Shown here: positions 16,108 to 22,933 of the stretch, in pieces | Layout: every line of letters begins with the position of its first letter | How positions within the stretch are numbered: the first letter of the stretch is position 1 | Assembly: GCA_944351345.1 (NCBI GenBank) | Contig: CALVPO010000001.1 | Location: forward strand, 1-29,451 | Source: an uncultured Bacilli bacterium | GTDB lineage: Bacteria; Bacillota_I; Bacilli_A; RF39; UBA660 | Direction: 5' to 3' | DNA length: 29,451 nucleotides | Notes under the pieces: model-generated | Database searches by the model: none | Told to the model about the DNA's origin: nothing | The model's input: the letters and a program-made list of their open reading frames with translations, nothing else | Made by a program: the position numbers and the translations under genes

Positions 16108-16230
16108 TTATGCACATAATTTTTTTCTTTTTTTAGCTCTTCTTAACTTTAAAATATTTGTTAATCTTCTTTTTCTAAAGCCATGCTTTTTGGCTCTTTT
16201 AGCTTTATTTGGTTGATAAGTTCTTTTCAT
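16108..16230 (-). CDS. rpmH: Ribosomal protein bL34, short form
   Basis: A 40-residue, very basic protein starting MKRTYQPNKAKRAKKHGFRK, the invariant L34 N-terminus, and ending RRAKKRKKLCA. It is 4 residues shorter than the usual 44: the segment normally reading RMATKNGRKVL is RRLTNILKL here. The SD GGAGGTG lies 8 nt before the ATG. It is the first gene of the leftward origin operon and has the best promoter in the window. Confidence 0.95.
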   Translation of the reverse strand: MKRTYQPNKAKRAKKHGFRKRRLTNILKLRRAKKRKKLCA

Positions 16231-16260
16231 AAATTACACCTCCAAGTTAAATGCTACTTT

Positions 16261-16289
16261 ATTATATATGGTAATTTAATTAATGTCAA
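16261..16289 (-). promoter_or_regulatory. Consensus sigma-A promoter of rpmH
   Basis: On the minus strand a perfect TTGACA (16289-16284), a 17-nt spacer and a perfect TATAAT (16266-16261), about 31 nt before the rpmH ATG. Strong expression is expected for a ribosomal protein. Confidence 0.92.
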
Positions 16290-16358
16290 CTATTATGTTT
16301 ACAAAATTAAAGGTTTTTTTTGTTTTTTTTGATATTTTTATTTTATTATTAACCTTTT

Positions 16359-16369
16359 TATGATAAAAT
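16359..16369 (+). promoter_or_regulatory. Extended -10 upstream of the herA-like gene
   Basis: TATGATAAAAT, 27 nt before the ATG, identical to the -10 region of dnaA. The -35 is weak. It is divergent from the rpmH promoter about 70 bp away. Confidence 0.5.
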
Positions 16370-16395
16370 TAGTTTGAGAATAAGGAGGTCTTTAT

Positions 16396-18150
16396 ATGTT
16401 TAAAGAGATAACTGCTATTAGTAAAAATTTTGCTATGGTTAGATTAGAAGGGAGTGCTAATGATGATTTATTGAACATGAATGTTATTTTTGAAGATGGT
16501 AGTAAAAAAATTTTAGGTGAAGTTGATGAAATAGATAATAATCAACTTAAAATTAGTTTTTTAGGAGAATTTGTTAATGATAAGTTTTTGGGAGGTATAA
16601 TTAGAAAACCTAGTTTAACATCTAAGATAAGAATGATTAACCAACAAGAATTAGGAGAACTAGTTGGTGAAAATAATGATAAAAGTATGGTTTTAGGCCT
16701 TTCTCCTTTGTATAATGATTATCCTATTAAAATTGATATCGATGATATGTGGAGTAATCACAGTGCTATTTTTGGAAATACTGGTAGTGGTAAAACATAT
16801 GGAGTAGCTAGATATGTTCAAAATTTATTTAATATGCCAGATAAAATTCCTTTTAATAGTAATATTTTTATATTTAACAATACTGATGAATATGATAATG
16901 CATTTAAAACCATTAATACCTATAATGTTAATTTTAATTATAAAATGTTTTCTATTAATGGTAACGAAAACAATTGTATAAAGTTACCTTTATGGCTGTT
17001 ATCTGTTGATGATTATGCTAATATTTTAGATGTTACTGAATATTCACAGTTATCGGTTATTGAAAAAATGCTTAGTTTAGTTTCTGCTTTTGCTAGGAAT
17101 GATGCTGAATCTAAAAGATATAAAAATCATTTGATAGCAAGTGCCATTACTTCTGTTTTATACACTAATCAAACACCTGGTAGAATTAGAGATCAGATAT
17201 TTTCTATATTAGAAAACTGTTATACTGATGAATTGAATTTAGATGTTGAAGTACCTGGAATTGGTTATACTAGACAGTTTAGAAAATGTTTTGAGATAGA
17301 TAGTAAAGGTGAATTTGCAGAAAGGGTATTAATTGCTGAATATATTCAAAAATTCGTTGATAATAGTACCAAATGGAATGAAGATTTTGTTCCTATATAT
17401 TTTACTCTAGATGATTTAGAAGTAGCTCTTAATTTTGCTCTAATTTCTGAAGGATTACTTTTAAATGAAAAATCATATAGCGAGGCTATGGCATTAAAAG
17501 TAAAACTTCACACTATCAATAATAGCAGTTATAAAAAGTTATTTAATTATGGTAAATTTGTTAATATTTCAGAGTTTATAACTGATTTGATTATGATTGG
17601 TCAAACAAAAAGAGCACAAATTATAAATTTTGTTTTAGAGGACATAGATGATAGATTTGCTAAGGCATTAGTTAAAGTTTATTGTAGAATTATTTTTAAA
17701 TTTAGTAAAGGACTTAAAGATAGAGGAGCTATGCCTATTCATTTAATGTTAGAAGAAGCTCATAGATATGTACAAAGAGATAATGATATTAATATATTAG
17801 GATATAATATGTTTGAAAGAATTGCTAAAGAAGGCAGAAAATTTGGCGTTGTTTTAGATTTGATTACTCAAAGACCAACTGAATTATCAGAAGCTGTTAT
17901 CTCACAATGTAGTAATTTCTTAATTTTTAAAATTACACATCCTACTGATTTAGAATATATTAGAAAAATGGTTCCTAATATTAGTGCAGATGTAATTGAA
18001 AAACAAAAATCTTTGCAAGCTGGAACATGCGTTGCTTTTGGAAAAATGATGAAAATTCCTATGATTGTAAAAATGCAACTACCTAATCCTGAACCAAGGA
18101 GTTCAAATGCATCAATTTACAACAAGTGGATGATTGAGTGGAAAAGTTAG
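16396..18150 (+). CDS. HerA-like (DUF87) hexameric ATPase
   Basis: A 584-residue FtsK/HerA-superfamily ATPase. The N-terminal ~100 residues look like the HAS beta-barrel (FAMVRLEGSANDD ... LGEVDEI ... FLGGIIRKP). The ATPase core has Walker A GNTGSGKT (127-134), Walker B LMLEEAHRYV with Glu453/454, and then EGRKFGVVLDLITQRPTELS with the sensor Gln, and ISQCSNFLIFKITHPTD. HerA enzymes pump or resect DNA ends with the nuclease NurA, or act as motors of anti-phage systems; no nuclease gene is adjacent here. It is read from its own extended -10, in the direction of dnaA, and ends in a terminator at the edge of oriC. Its position directly between rpmH and dnaA is unusual. Confidence 0.88.
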   Translation: MFKEITAISKNFAMVRLEGSANDDLLNMNVIFEDGSKKILGEVDEIDNNQLKISFLGEFVNDKFLGGIIRKPSLTSKIRMINQQELGELVGENNDKSMVLGLSPLYNDYPIKIDIDDMWSNHSAIFGNTGSGKTYGVARYVQNLFNMPDKIPFNSNIFIFNNTDEYDNAFKTINTYNVNFNYKMFSINGNENNCIKLPLWLLSVDDYANILDVTEYSQLSVIEKMLSLVSAFARNDAESKRYKNHLIASAITSVLYTNQTPGRIRDQIFSILENCYTDELNLDVEVPGIGYTRQFRKCFEIDSKGEFAERVLIAEYIQKFVDNSTKWNEDFVPIYFTLDDLEVALNFALISEGLLLNEKSYSEAMALKVKLHTINNSSYKKLFNYGKFVNISEFITDLIMIGQTKRAQIINFVLEDIDDRFAKALVKVYCRIIFKFSKGLKDRGAMPIHLMLEEAHRYVQRDNDINILGYNMFERIAKEGRKFGVVLDLITQRPTELSEAVISQCSNFLIFKITHPTDLEYIRKMVPNISADVIEKQKSLQAGTCVAFGKMMKIPMIVKMQLPNPEPRSSNASIYNKWMIEWKS

Positions 18151-18158
18151 ATTATCAT

Positions 18159-18189
18159 ACTATGCAATATAAAGCATAGTTTTTTTTTG
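18159..18189 (+). terminator. Terminator of the herA-like gene
   Basis: ACTATGC (18159-18165) and GCATAGT (18174-18180) form a 7-bp stem with an 8-nt loop, followed by T(8). It insulates oriC from herA transcription. Confidence 0.85.
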
Positions 18190-18194
18190 CACTA

Positions 18195-18368
18195 ATTTCC
18201 ACATAATACTACACGTTGAAAAAAAGTTTTCCACAGTATGTATTTTTTTACTGTTGTGGAAAATTGTGGAAAAGTTCGTTAAATGCTTAAAAATAAAGAT
18301 ATATTGCTGTTGATAGTGTTGTGGAAAAGTATGTGTTTTATTAATTTTATTTTTTGTACTTTTCCACA
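18195..18368. other. oriC: oriC, upstream DnaA-box cluster (between herA and dnaA)
   Basis: Six DnaA-box-like 9-mers: ATTTCCACA 18195-18203 (+), TTTTCCACA 18227-18235 (+), TGTGGAAAA 18255-18263, 18265-18273 and 18320-18328 (all minus boxes), TTTTCCACA 18360-18368 (+). Two minus boxes are exactly 10 bp apart, on the same helix face. The dominant form TTTTCCACA differs from TTATCCACA at one base. With the second cluster after dnaA this makes a bipartite origin like that of B. subtilis; the last box also lies just upstream of the dnaA promoter and may give autoregulation. Confidence 0.85.
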
Positions 18369-18399
18369 GACTATTTTTTTGTTACTTTATAATGAAATT

Positions 18400-18429
18400 T
18401 TTACACTTTTATTTTTTTTATGATAAAAT
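18400..18429 (+). promoter_or_regulatory. dnaA promoter
   Basis: TTTACA (18400-18405), 18-nt spacer ending in TGA, then TAAAAT (18424-18429), with start expected near 18436. A second -10-like TATAAT lies at 18388-18393 without a clear -35. The DnaA box at 18360-18368 is about 30 bp upstream. Confidence 0.6.
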
Positions 18430-18455
18430 TATTTTATGTGTTGGGAGGTAATGAC

Positions 18456-19850
18456 ATGAATGTTGATATTTTATGGGAAAATTTTCTGGATAAAATAAAA
18501 GAAAATATTTCATCTTTATCTTATGAAACTTGGTTTAAAGATACTAAATTGGTTTCTTTAAGAGATAATGTTGCTATTATTATTGTCCCGATGCCTTTTC
18601 ATAAAAAGCATTTAGTTGAAAATTATAGTAGTATTATTGAAAATACATTTACATCTTTAACTGATACTAAATTTTCATTTAGATTTCTCTTAGAAGAAGA
18701 GTGGTTAGAAGAGAAGGATAATTTTAATGATAAAAAAATAACTCTACCACAAAATATTCCTAATAATAACATTGAGCAAAGGGTTTCTACTCAATCTGCT
18801 ATTGATGCTAATCTAAATAAAGATTATGTATTTAGTACTTTTATTGTAGGAAATTCTAATAGATTTGCTTATACTGCATCAATGGCAGTAGCTGAAAAGC
18901 CTGGAAAAGCATATAATCCACTTTTTCTTTATGGTAAAAGTGGATTAGGTAAAACTCATCTAATGCATTCTATTGGTAATTATATTATTAAGAATTCCAA
19001 CTTAAAAGTTTTGTATATTTCTAGCGATAAATTTGTTAATGATTTTATTAATGCAGTTAGAAGTAATGATAAAAATAATTTTGACAAAATTGATGTATTT
19101 AAAAATAAGTATAGAAATATAGATGTTTTAATGATTGATGATATACAATTTCTAGGAAATGCTACTAAGGGACAAGAAGAGTTTTTTCATACATTTAATG
19201 AACTTTACAATGAAAATAAACAAATTGTTATAGCCTCTGATAGATCTGTTGATGATTTAAAAATGTTAGAAAACAGATTATTAACTAGATTTAATTGGGG
19301 ACTTACAGCAAATATTACTCCACCTGATTTTGATTTAAGGATGGATATTATAAAGAAAAAAATTTCTCATCAAGAATCTGCTAAAGATATCCCTATTGAG
19401 GTTATTGAGTATATAGCAAATAATTTTGCATCTGATGTTAGGCAATTAGAAGGAGCAATTACTCGAGTATTTGCTTATGCTTTAATGATGAATAAGGGTG
19501 TTGTTGATTTGGATACTGCTGTTGATGCTTTAAAAGATCAATTGACAGATAGAAGTGTTTATAAAAACGACATTCATAGAATTCAAACTGTTGTATGTGA
19601 TTATTTTAAAATTACAATTGATGATATAAAAGGTAAAAAAAGAAGTCAAAATATAAATTATCCTAGGCAGGTGGCTATATATTTATGTAGAACTATGGCT
19701 AATGAATCATTTCCTAAAATAGGAACTCATTTTGGAGGTAGAGATCATTCTACTATAATGAGTTCTTATAGAAAAATTGAGAAAGATTTAAAAACAAATG
19801 AACAATTAAAAATTGTTATAAAAGAATTAAAACAAATGTTATCCACATAG
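18456..19850 (+). CDS. dnaA: Chromosomal replication initiator DnaA
   Basis: A 464-residue AAA+ initiator that binds DnaA boxes and opens the origin. Domain I (1-80) starts ILWENFLDKIKENISSLSYE; a short linker follows (about 85-125); domain III has Walker A GKSGLGKT (160-167), Walker B VLMIDDIQFL and ENRLLTRFNWGL; domain IV has YPRQVAIYLCR and the signature FGGRDHSTI. The ATG at 18456 is chosen because GGGAGG lies 7 nt upstream and it gives a standard N-terminus; the ATG at 18420 lies inside the -10. The final codons ATG TTA TCC ACA TAG create a canonical DnaA box, so the gene end is part of oriC. Confidence 0.98.
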   Translation: MNVDILWENFLDKIKENISSLSYETWFKDTKLVSLRDNVAIIIVPMPFHKKHLVENYSSIIENTFTSLTDTKFSFRFLLEEEWLEEKDNFNDKKITLPQNIPNNNIEQRVSTQSAIDANLNKDYVFSTFIVGNSNRFAYTASMAVAEKPGKAYNPLFLYGKSGLGKTHLMHSIGNYIIKNSNLKVLYISSDKFVNDFINAVRSNDKNNFDKIDVFKNKYRNIDVLMIDDIQFLGNATKGQEEFFHTFNELYNENKQIVIASDRSVDDLKMLENRLLTRFNWGLTANITPPDFDLRMDIIKKKISHQESAKDIPIEVIEYIANNFASDVRQLEGAITRVFAYALMMNKGVVDLDTAVDALKDQLTDRSVYKNDIHRIQTVVCDYFKITIDDIKGKKRSQNINYPRQVAIYLCRTMANESFPKIGTHFGGRDHSTIMSSYRKIEKDLKTNEQLKIVIKELKQMLST

Positions 19851-19975
19851 AGTTGTGGAAAAATTAATTTTTTTCCACAGTAGTTGTGGAAAAAATATCG
19901 TTGAAAAACAAAAAGAAAATAAAGTTTTCCACAATATCCACAGCATAATAATAAATAAAATAAATAATAAGAAAG
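19839..19975. other. oriC: oriC, downstream DnaA-box cluster and AT-rich candidate unwinding element
   Basis: Boxes: TTATCCACA 19839-19847 (canonical), TGTGGAAAA 19854-19862 (minus), TTTTCCACA 19871-19879, TGTGGAAAA 19885-19893 (minus), TTTTCCACA 19925-19933 and, directly abutting, ATATCCACA 19934-19942. They are followed by a G/C-free run of ATA/AAT trinucleotides (about 19945-19969), where DnaA-trio elements and the unwinding element would be expected, and then by dnaN. Confidence 0.87.
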
Positions 19976-19987
19976 AGGGAATAGAAA

Positions 19988-21103
19988 ATGAAATTTGTAA
20001 TTAAACAAGATATATTATTAGAAAATTTAAATCATACAGCAAGAGCTATTTCACCTAGAAATTTAATTCCTATATTAACAGGTATTAAATTTGATTTAAG
20101 GGAAGAGGGATTATATTTGTCTGCTAGTGATACAGATATTTCTATAAGATGTTTAATACCTAAGGATAAAATTATTGAGGTTAAACAATTAGGAAGTATA
20201 GTTATTGGCGGAAAATATATAGTAGAAATAATAAAAAAATTACCTAATATGGATATTACGATTGAGGTTATGGATGGTTATAAAATGATTGTTAGTACTA
20301 TTAATACTGAATTTAATTTAAATGGTATTAATCCTAATGAATTTCCTAATTTAGATTTAGAAGAAACTAAGGAGCCTATTATATTAAATACTAGTGTTTT
20401 TAAAAAGATTATATCTCAAACTTTTTTTGCAACTTCTCAGAATGAGTCACGTCCATTATTGACAGGTATTAATTTTAGAATAGAAAATAATTTAATGGAA
20501 GTTATTGCTACTGATTCTTATAGATTAGCAAAGAAAAGTATATTTATAGATAAAAATTTAGATAATAATATTAATATAGTTATTCCAGGAAAAAATTTAT
20601 TAGAATTATCGAAAATTTTAGATGATGATGATGAAAGTTTGGAATTACATATATTTGAAAATAAAATTTTATTTAAATATAAAGAAATTGTATTTTTATC
20701 TAGATTACTTAGTGGTACTTATCCTGCTACTTCATCTATTATTCCTACTGATTTTAGTGTTAGCGTAGAATGTAGTTGCAATGGACTTTATGAAATGATA
20801 GATAGAGCTTCATTATTAACTTCTGATAGAGATAAAAATACTATAAAATTAGTTTTAAAATCTAAGGAGCTTATAATTTCTTCTAATTCACCAGAAATAG
20901 GTAAAGTTGAGGAAAAAATGGCTGTAAATAGTGAAGATGAAATTTCAATTTCATTTAGTTCTAAATATATGTTAGATTGTGTTAAAAGTTTTGAAACTAA
21001 TACTATTACTTTGTATATGATAGATTATAATAAGCCAATAATTATTAAATCAAATGAAGATGATTCTTTAATTCAATTAGTTTTACCTATTAAAACTTAT
21101 TAA
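19988..21103 (+). CDS. dnaN: DNA polymerase III beta subunit (sliding clamp)
   Basis: A 371-residue protein of standard length with the three-fold repeated clamp domain. Recognisable segments are ISPRNLIPILTGIKF, a second repeat start ISQTFFATSQNESRPLLTGINF, the ATDSYRLAKKS block and the C-terminal IDYNKPIIIKSNEDDSLIQLVLPIKTY. It forms the ring that tethers DNA polymerase. It follows dnaA after the second oriC part, as in all Bacilli. The SD (AAAGAGGGA) is moderate. Confidence 0.97.
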   Translation: MKFVIKQDILLENLNHTARAISPRNLIPILTGIKFDLREEGLYLSASDTDISIRCLIPKDKIIEVKQLGSIVIGGKYIVEIIKKLPNMDITIEVMDGYKMIVSTINTEFNLNGINPNEFPNLDLEETKEPIILNTSVFKKIISQTFFATSQNESRPLLTGINFRIENNLMEVIATDSYRLAKKSIFIDKNLDNNINIVIPGKNLLELSKILDDDDESLELHIFENKILFKYKEIVFLSRLLSGTYPATSSIIPTDFSVSVECSCNGLYEMIDRASLLTSDRDKNTIKLVLKSKELIISSNSPEIGKVEEKMAVNSEDEISISFSSKYMLDCVKSFETNTITLYMIDYNKPIIIKSNEDDSLIQLVLPIKTY

Positions 21104-21118
21104 TAATTTTGTTGTTTA

Positions 21119-21143
21119 CGACAAAATTCGACATAAAACGACA
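21119..21143 (+). promoter_or_regulatory. Three CGACA repeats at exact 10-bp spacing upstream of comK-like gene
   Basis: CGACA occurs at 21119, 21129 and 21139 in a background almost free of CG. The 10-bp phase puts all three on one face of the helix, as in a site for a cooperatively binding regulator. The binder is unknown; they do not match the AAAA-N5-TTTT ComK box. Confidence 0.4.
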
Positions 21144-21161
21144 AACTTTTATGTTTTAATA

Positions 21162-21199
21162 TTCCCTCGATGCAGAGAAAATCTGCTAGAAAGGGGGAA
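21162..21199 (+). promoter_or_regulatory. Hairpin that can mask the comK-like SD
   Basis: GCAGA (21172-21176) pairs with TCTGC (21182-21186) around GAAAA, and outside it TTCCC (21162-21166) pairs with GGGAA (21195-21199), which belongs to the SD AAGGGGGAAA just before the ATG at 21202. Folding would bury the ribosome site. Confidence 0.5.
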
Positions 21200-21201
21200 A
21201 T

Positions 21202-21687
21202 ATGAAAGAATTATCTAATTATGTTATTAATTATGAGACATTGTTAATTATTCCTTATATTGAAGATGAGAATAAGAAGATAATCAAATCAAAAGTTTTT
21301 GAACTTGATGAGGAATTTATTGTTAATAAAAGTCCTTTTGAGATAGTTAGTGATAGTTGTTTATTTTTTGGAAGTTCATTTGAAGGAAGAAGGCAAGGTA
21401 CAATAAATTTAATTAGTTGTGGAATAAAAGTTCCAATAATTATAGAAGATAGTAAAAATTTTATTTTTTTTCCTACTCATTCATATAAAAATAATAAAAA
21501 TATTTGGGTTTCTTATAAAAATTTAATTAATTATAAGAAATATGATGTTGATTCTACTTTATTTAAATTTATTGGGAATAATGATATAAAAGTTAATGTT
21601 AGGTATAACATTGTTGATAATCAAATTATTAGATGTATTAAATTAAATGATGTTATAAATAAAAGAAAAATGATTAGAAATAGATAA
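21202..21687 (+). CDS. comK: ComK-like competence transcription factor
   Basis: A 161-residue protein resembling ComK, the master activator of DNA-uptake genes in Bacillus. The conserved core is present: YETLLIIPYIEDENKKIIKSKV near the start (read in parts: ETLLIIPY, KSKVFELD), then KSPFEIVSDSCLFFGSSFEGRR (PFEIV, SCLFFGSS, EGRRQGT), KVPIII, FFPTHSY, IWVSYKNL and late VNVRYNIVDNQIIRC. Length is close to ComK of Bacillus (~190) without its C-terminal tail. It occupies the dnaN-recF gap where the S4-domain gene yaaA normally lies. A hairpin over its SD and phased repeats upstream suggest regulation. A non-competence role for a ComK-domain protein cannot be excluded. Confidence 0.85.
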   Translation: MKELSNYVINYETLLIIPYIEDENKKIIKSKVFELDEEFIVNKSPFEIVSDSCLFFGSSFEGRRQGTINLISCGIKVPIIIEDSKNFIFFPTHSYKNNKNIWVSYKNLINYKKYDVDSTLFKFIGNNDIKVNVRYNIVDNQIIRCIKLNDVINKRKMIRNR

Positions 21688-21734
21688 TTATTTTTCTTTT
21701 TTTGGTTATAATTATTTAAAAATATAGGAAGTTA

Positions 21735-21743
21735 TGCTATAAT
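21735..21743 (+). promoter_or_regulatory. Extended -10 promoter upstream of recF
   Basis: TGCTATAAT, a perfect extended -10, lies about 40 nt before the leader ORF of recF. The -35 region (TTTAAA) is weak. It would give recF-gyrB-gyrA transcription independent of comK. Confidence 0.6.
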
Positions 21744-21785
21744 GTATATATGTTTAAAACATTATTATAGGTTTGGTGATTTAAT

Positions 21786-21812
21786 TTGAGTATTATAGAT
21801 AGTTTTATATGA
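21786..21812 (+). CDS. Possible 8-residue leader peptide coupled to recF
   Basis: TTG AGT ATT ATA GAT AGT, then TTT ATA TGA, would encode MSIIDSFI. GGTGA lies 6 nt before the TTG, while the recF ATG itself has no SD. The TGA overlaps the recF ATG as ATGA, the usual form of translational coupling. Short chance frames are common, so this rests on the SD placement alone. Confidence 0.35.
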   Translation: MSIIDSFI

Positions 21813-22930
21813 AGATAAAGAATTTAAAACTTAAAAATTTTCGTAATTATGAAAATTTAGATATTAAGTTTGATAAAAGTCTTAATATTTTTATAGGGGA
21901 TAATGCTCAAGGAAAATCTAATATATTAGAATCTATTGTTGTATTAGCTCTTACTAAATCTTATTTGAATGTAAAAGATAAAAATTTGATAAGGAATGGG
22001 GCTTTGTTTTCTAATATATCTGCTAAAGTTGTTTTTGATAATAGTGTTGATGATTTATTTATTAGTTTTAATGAAAAAGAAAAAAAAGTTAAGATTAATA
22101 ATAATTTAATAAAAAAATATAGTGACTATATATCTAAAGTGCGTTTTATTTTATTTAGTCCGTTAGATATTAATTTGATTAGAGAATCACCTTCAAGTAG
22201 AAGGAAGGTTTTTAATGTTGAGATTAGTCAACTTTCTAATAGATATGTTAAATTAATGCAAAATTATAACGCTGTTTTAAAAAAGAGAAATCAATTTTTA
22301 AAAAAAGTTATTTCTGTTGGAAAGTGTGATAGTTTTTATTTAGGTATTATTAATGAAAAGTTTTCTATATTAGCTGTTGATATCACTATGGAAAGATATA
22401 ATTTTGTTAATAGTATTAATAATAGATTGAGTGATATCTATAGAGAGATAACTGGAGATTGTGGTTTAACTTTTAAATATAATAGTAGTATTGATATATG
22501 CGATAATCAAGTTTCTATGAGAAATTTGTTTTTAAATAGATTGAAAGATAATTTTGAAAAAGATAAACTTTATGGAATGACTTTAATCGGTCCACATAGG
22601 GATGATTATTCTTTATTTTTAGGTGATAGTGATTTATCTATTTATGGTTCTCAAGGTCAAAATAGAGTAGCTATTTTATCTTTGAAATTATCAGAAATTT
22701 TTATGTTTAAGGAAAAAACTGGAGATTATCCTATATTACTTTTAGATGATATATTTAGTGAATTAGATATAACTAAAAGAAATAGGTTAGTTAAATATAT
22801 TTTAAGTGATGTTCAAACTATTATTACTACTACTGATTTGAATATGCTTGATAAATCATTAATAGAGAGAGCTAAAATTTTTAAAATTAGTAATGGTAAT
22901 GTAGTTATAGATGATGGGAAAGAAGGTTAG
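21809..22930 (+). CDS. recF: DNA replication and repair protein RecF
   Basis: A 373-residue SMC-like ATPase that helps RecO/RecR load RecA at gaps. It starts MKIKNLKLKNFRNYENLDIK, has Walker A GDNAQGKSN near residue 30, the signature segment YGSQGQNRVAILSLKLSE near 287 and Walker B PILLLDDIFSELD near 305. Length is standard. The stop is 3 nt before the gyrB ATG, so recF-gyrB-gyrA form an operon. No SD precedes the ATG; see the leader ORF. Confidence 0.97.
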   Translation: MKIKNLKLKNFRNYENLDIKFDKSLNIFIGDNAQGKSNILESIVVLALTKSYLNVKDKNLIRNGALFSNISAKVVFDNSVDDLFISFNEKEKKVKINNNLIKKYSDYISKVRFILFSPLDINLIRESPSSRRKVFNVEISQLSNRYVKLMQNYNAVLKKRNQFLKKVISVGKCDSFYLGIINEKFSILAVDITMERYNFVNSINNRLSDIYREITGDCGLTFKYNSSIDICDNQVSMRNLFLNRLKDNFEKDKLYGMTLIGPHRDDYSLFLGDSDLSIYGSQGQNRVAILSLKLSEIFMFKEKTGDYPILLLDDIFSELDITKRNRLVKYILSDVQTIITTTDLNMLDKSLIERAKIFKISNGNVVIDDGKEG

Positions 22931-22933
22931 AAG

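Noticed and set aside
18420..18455. ATG at 18420 as dnaA start
   Set aside because: It lies within the -10 element and lacks an SD; the ATG at 18456 has GGGAGG and the standard N-terminus.
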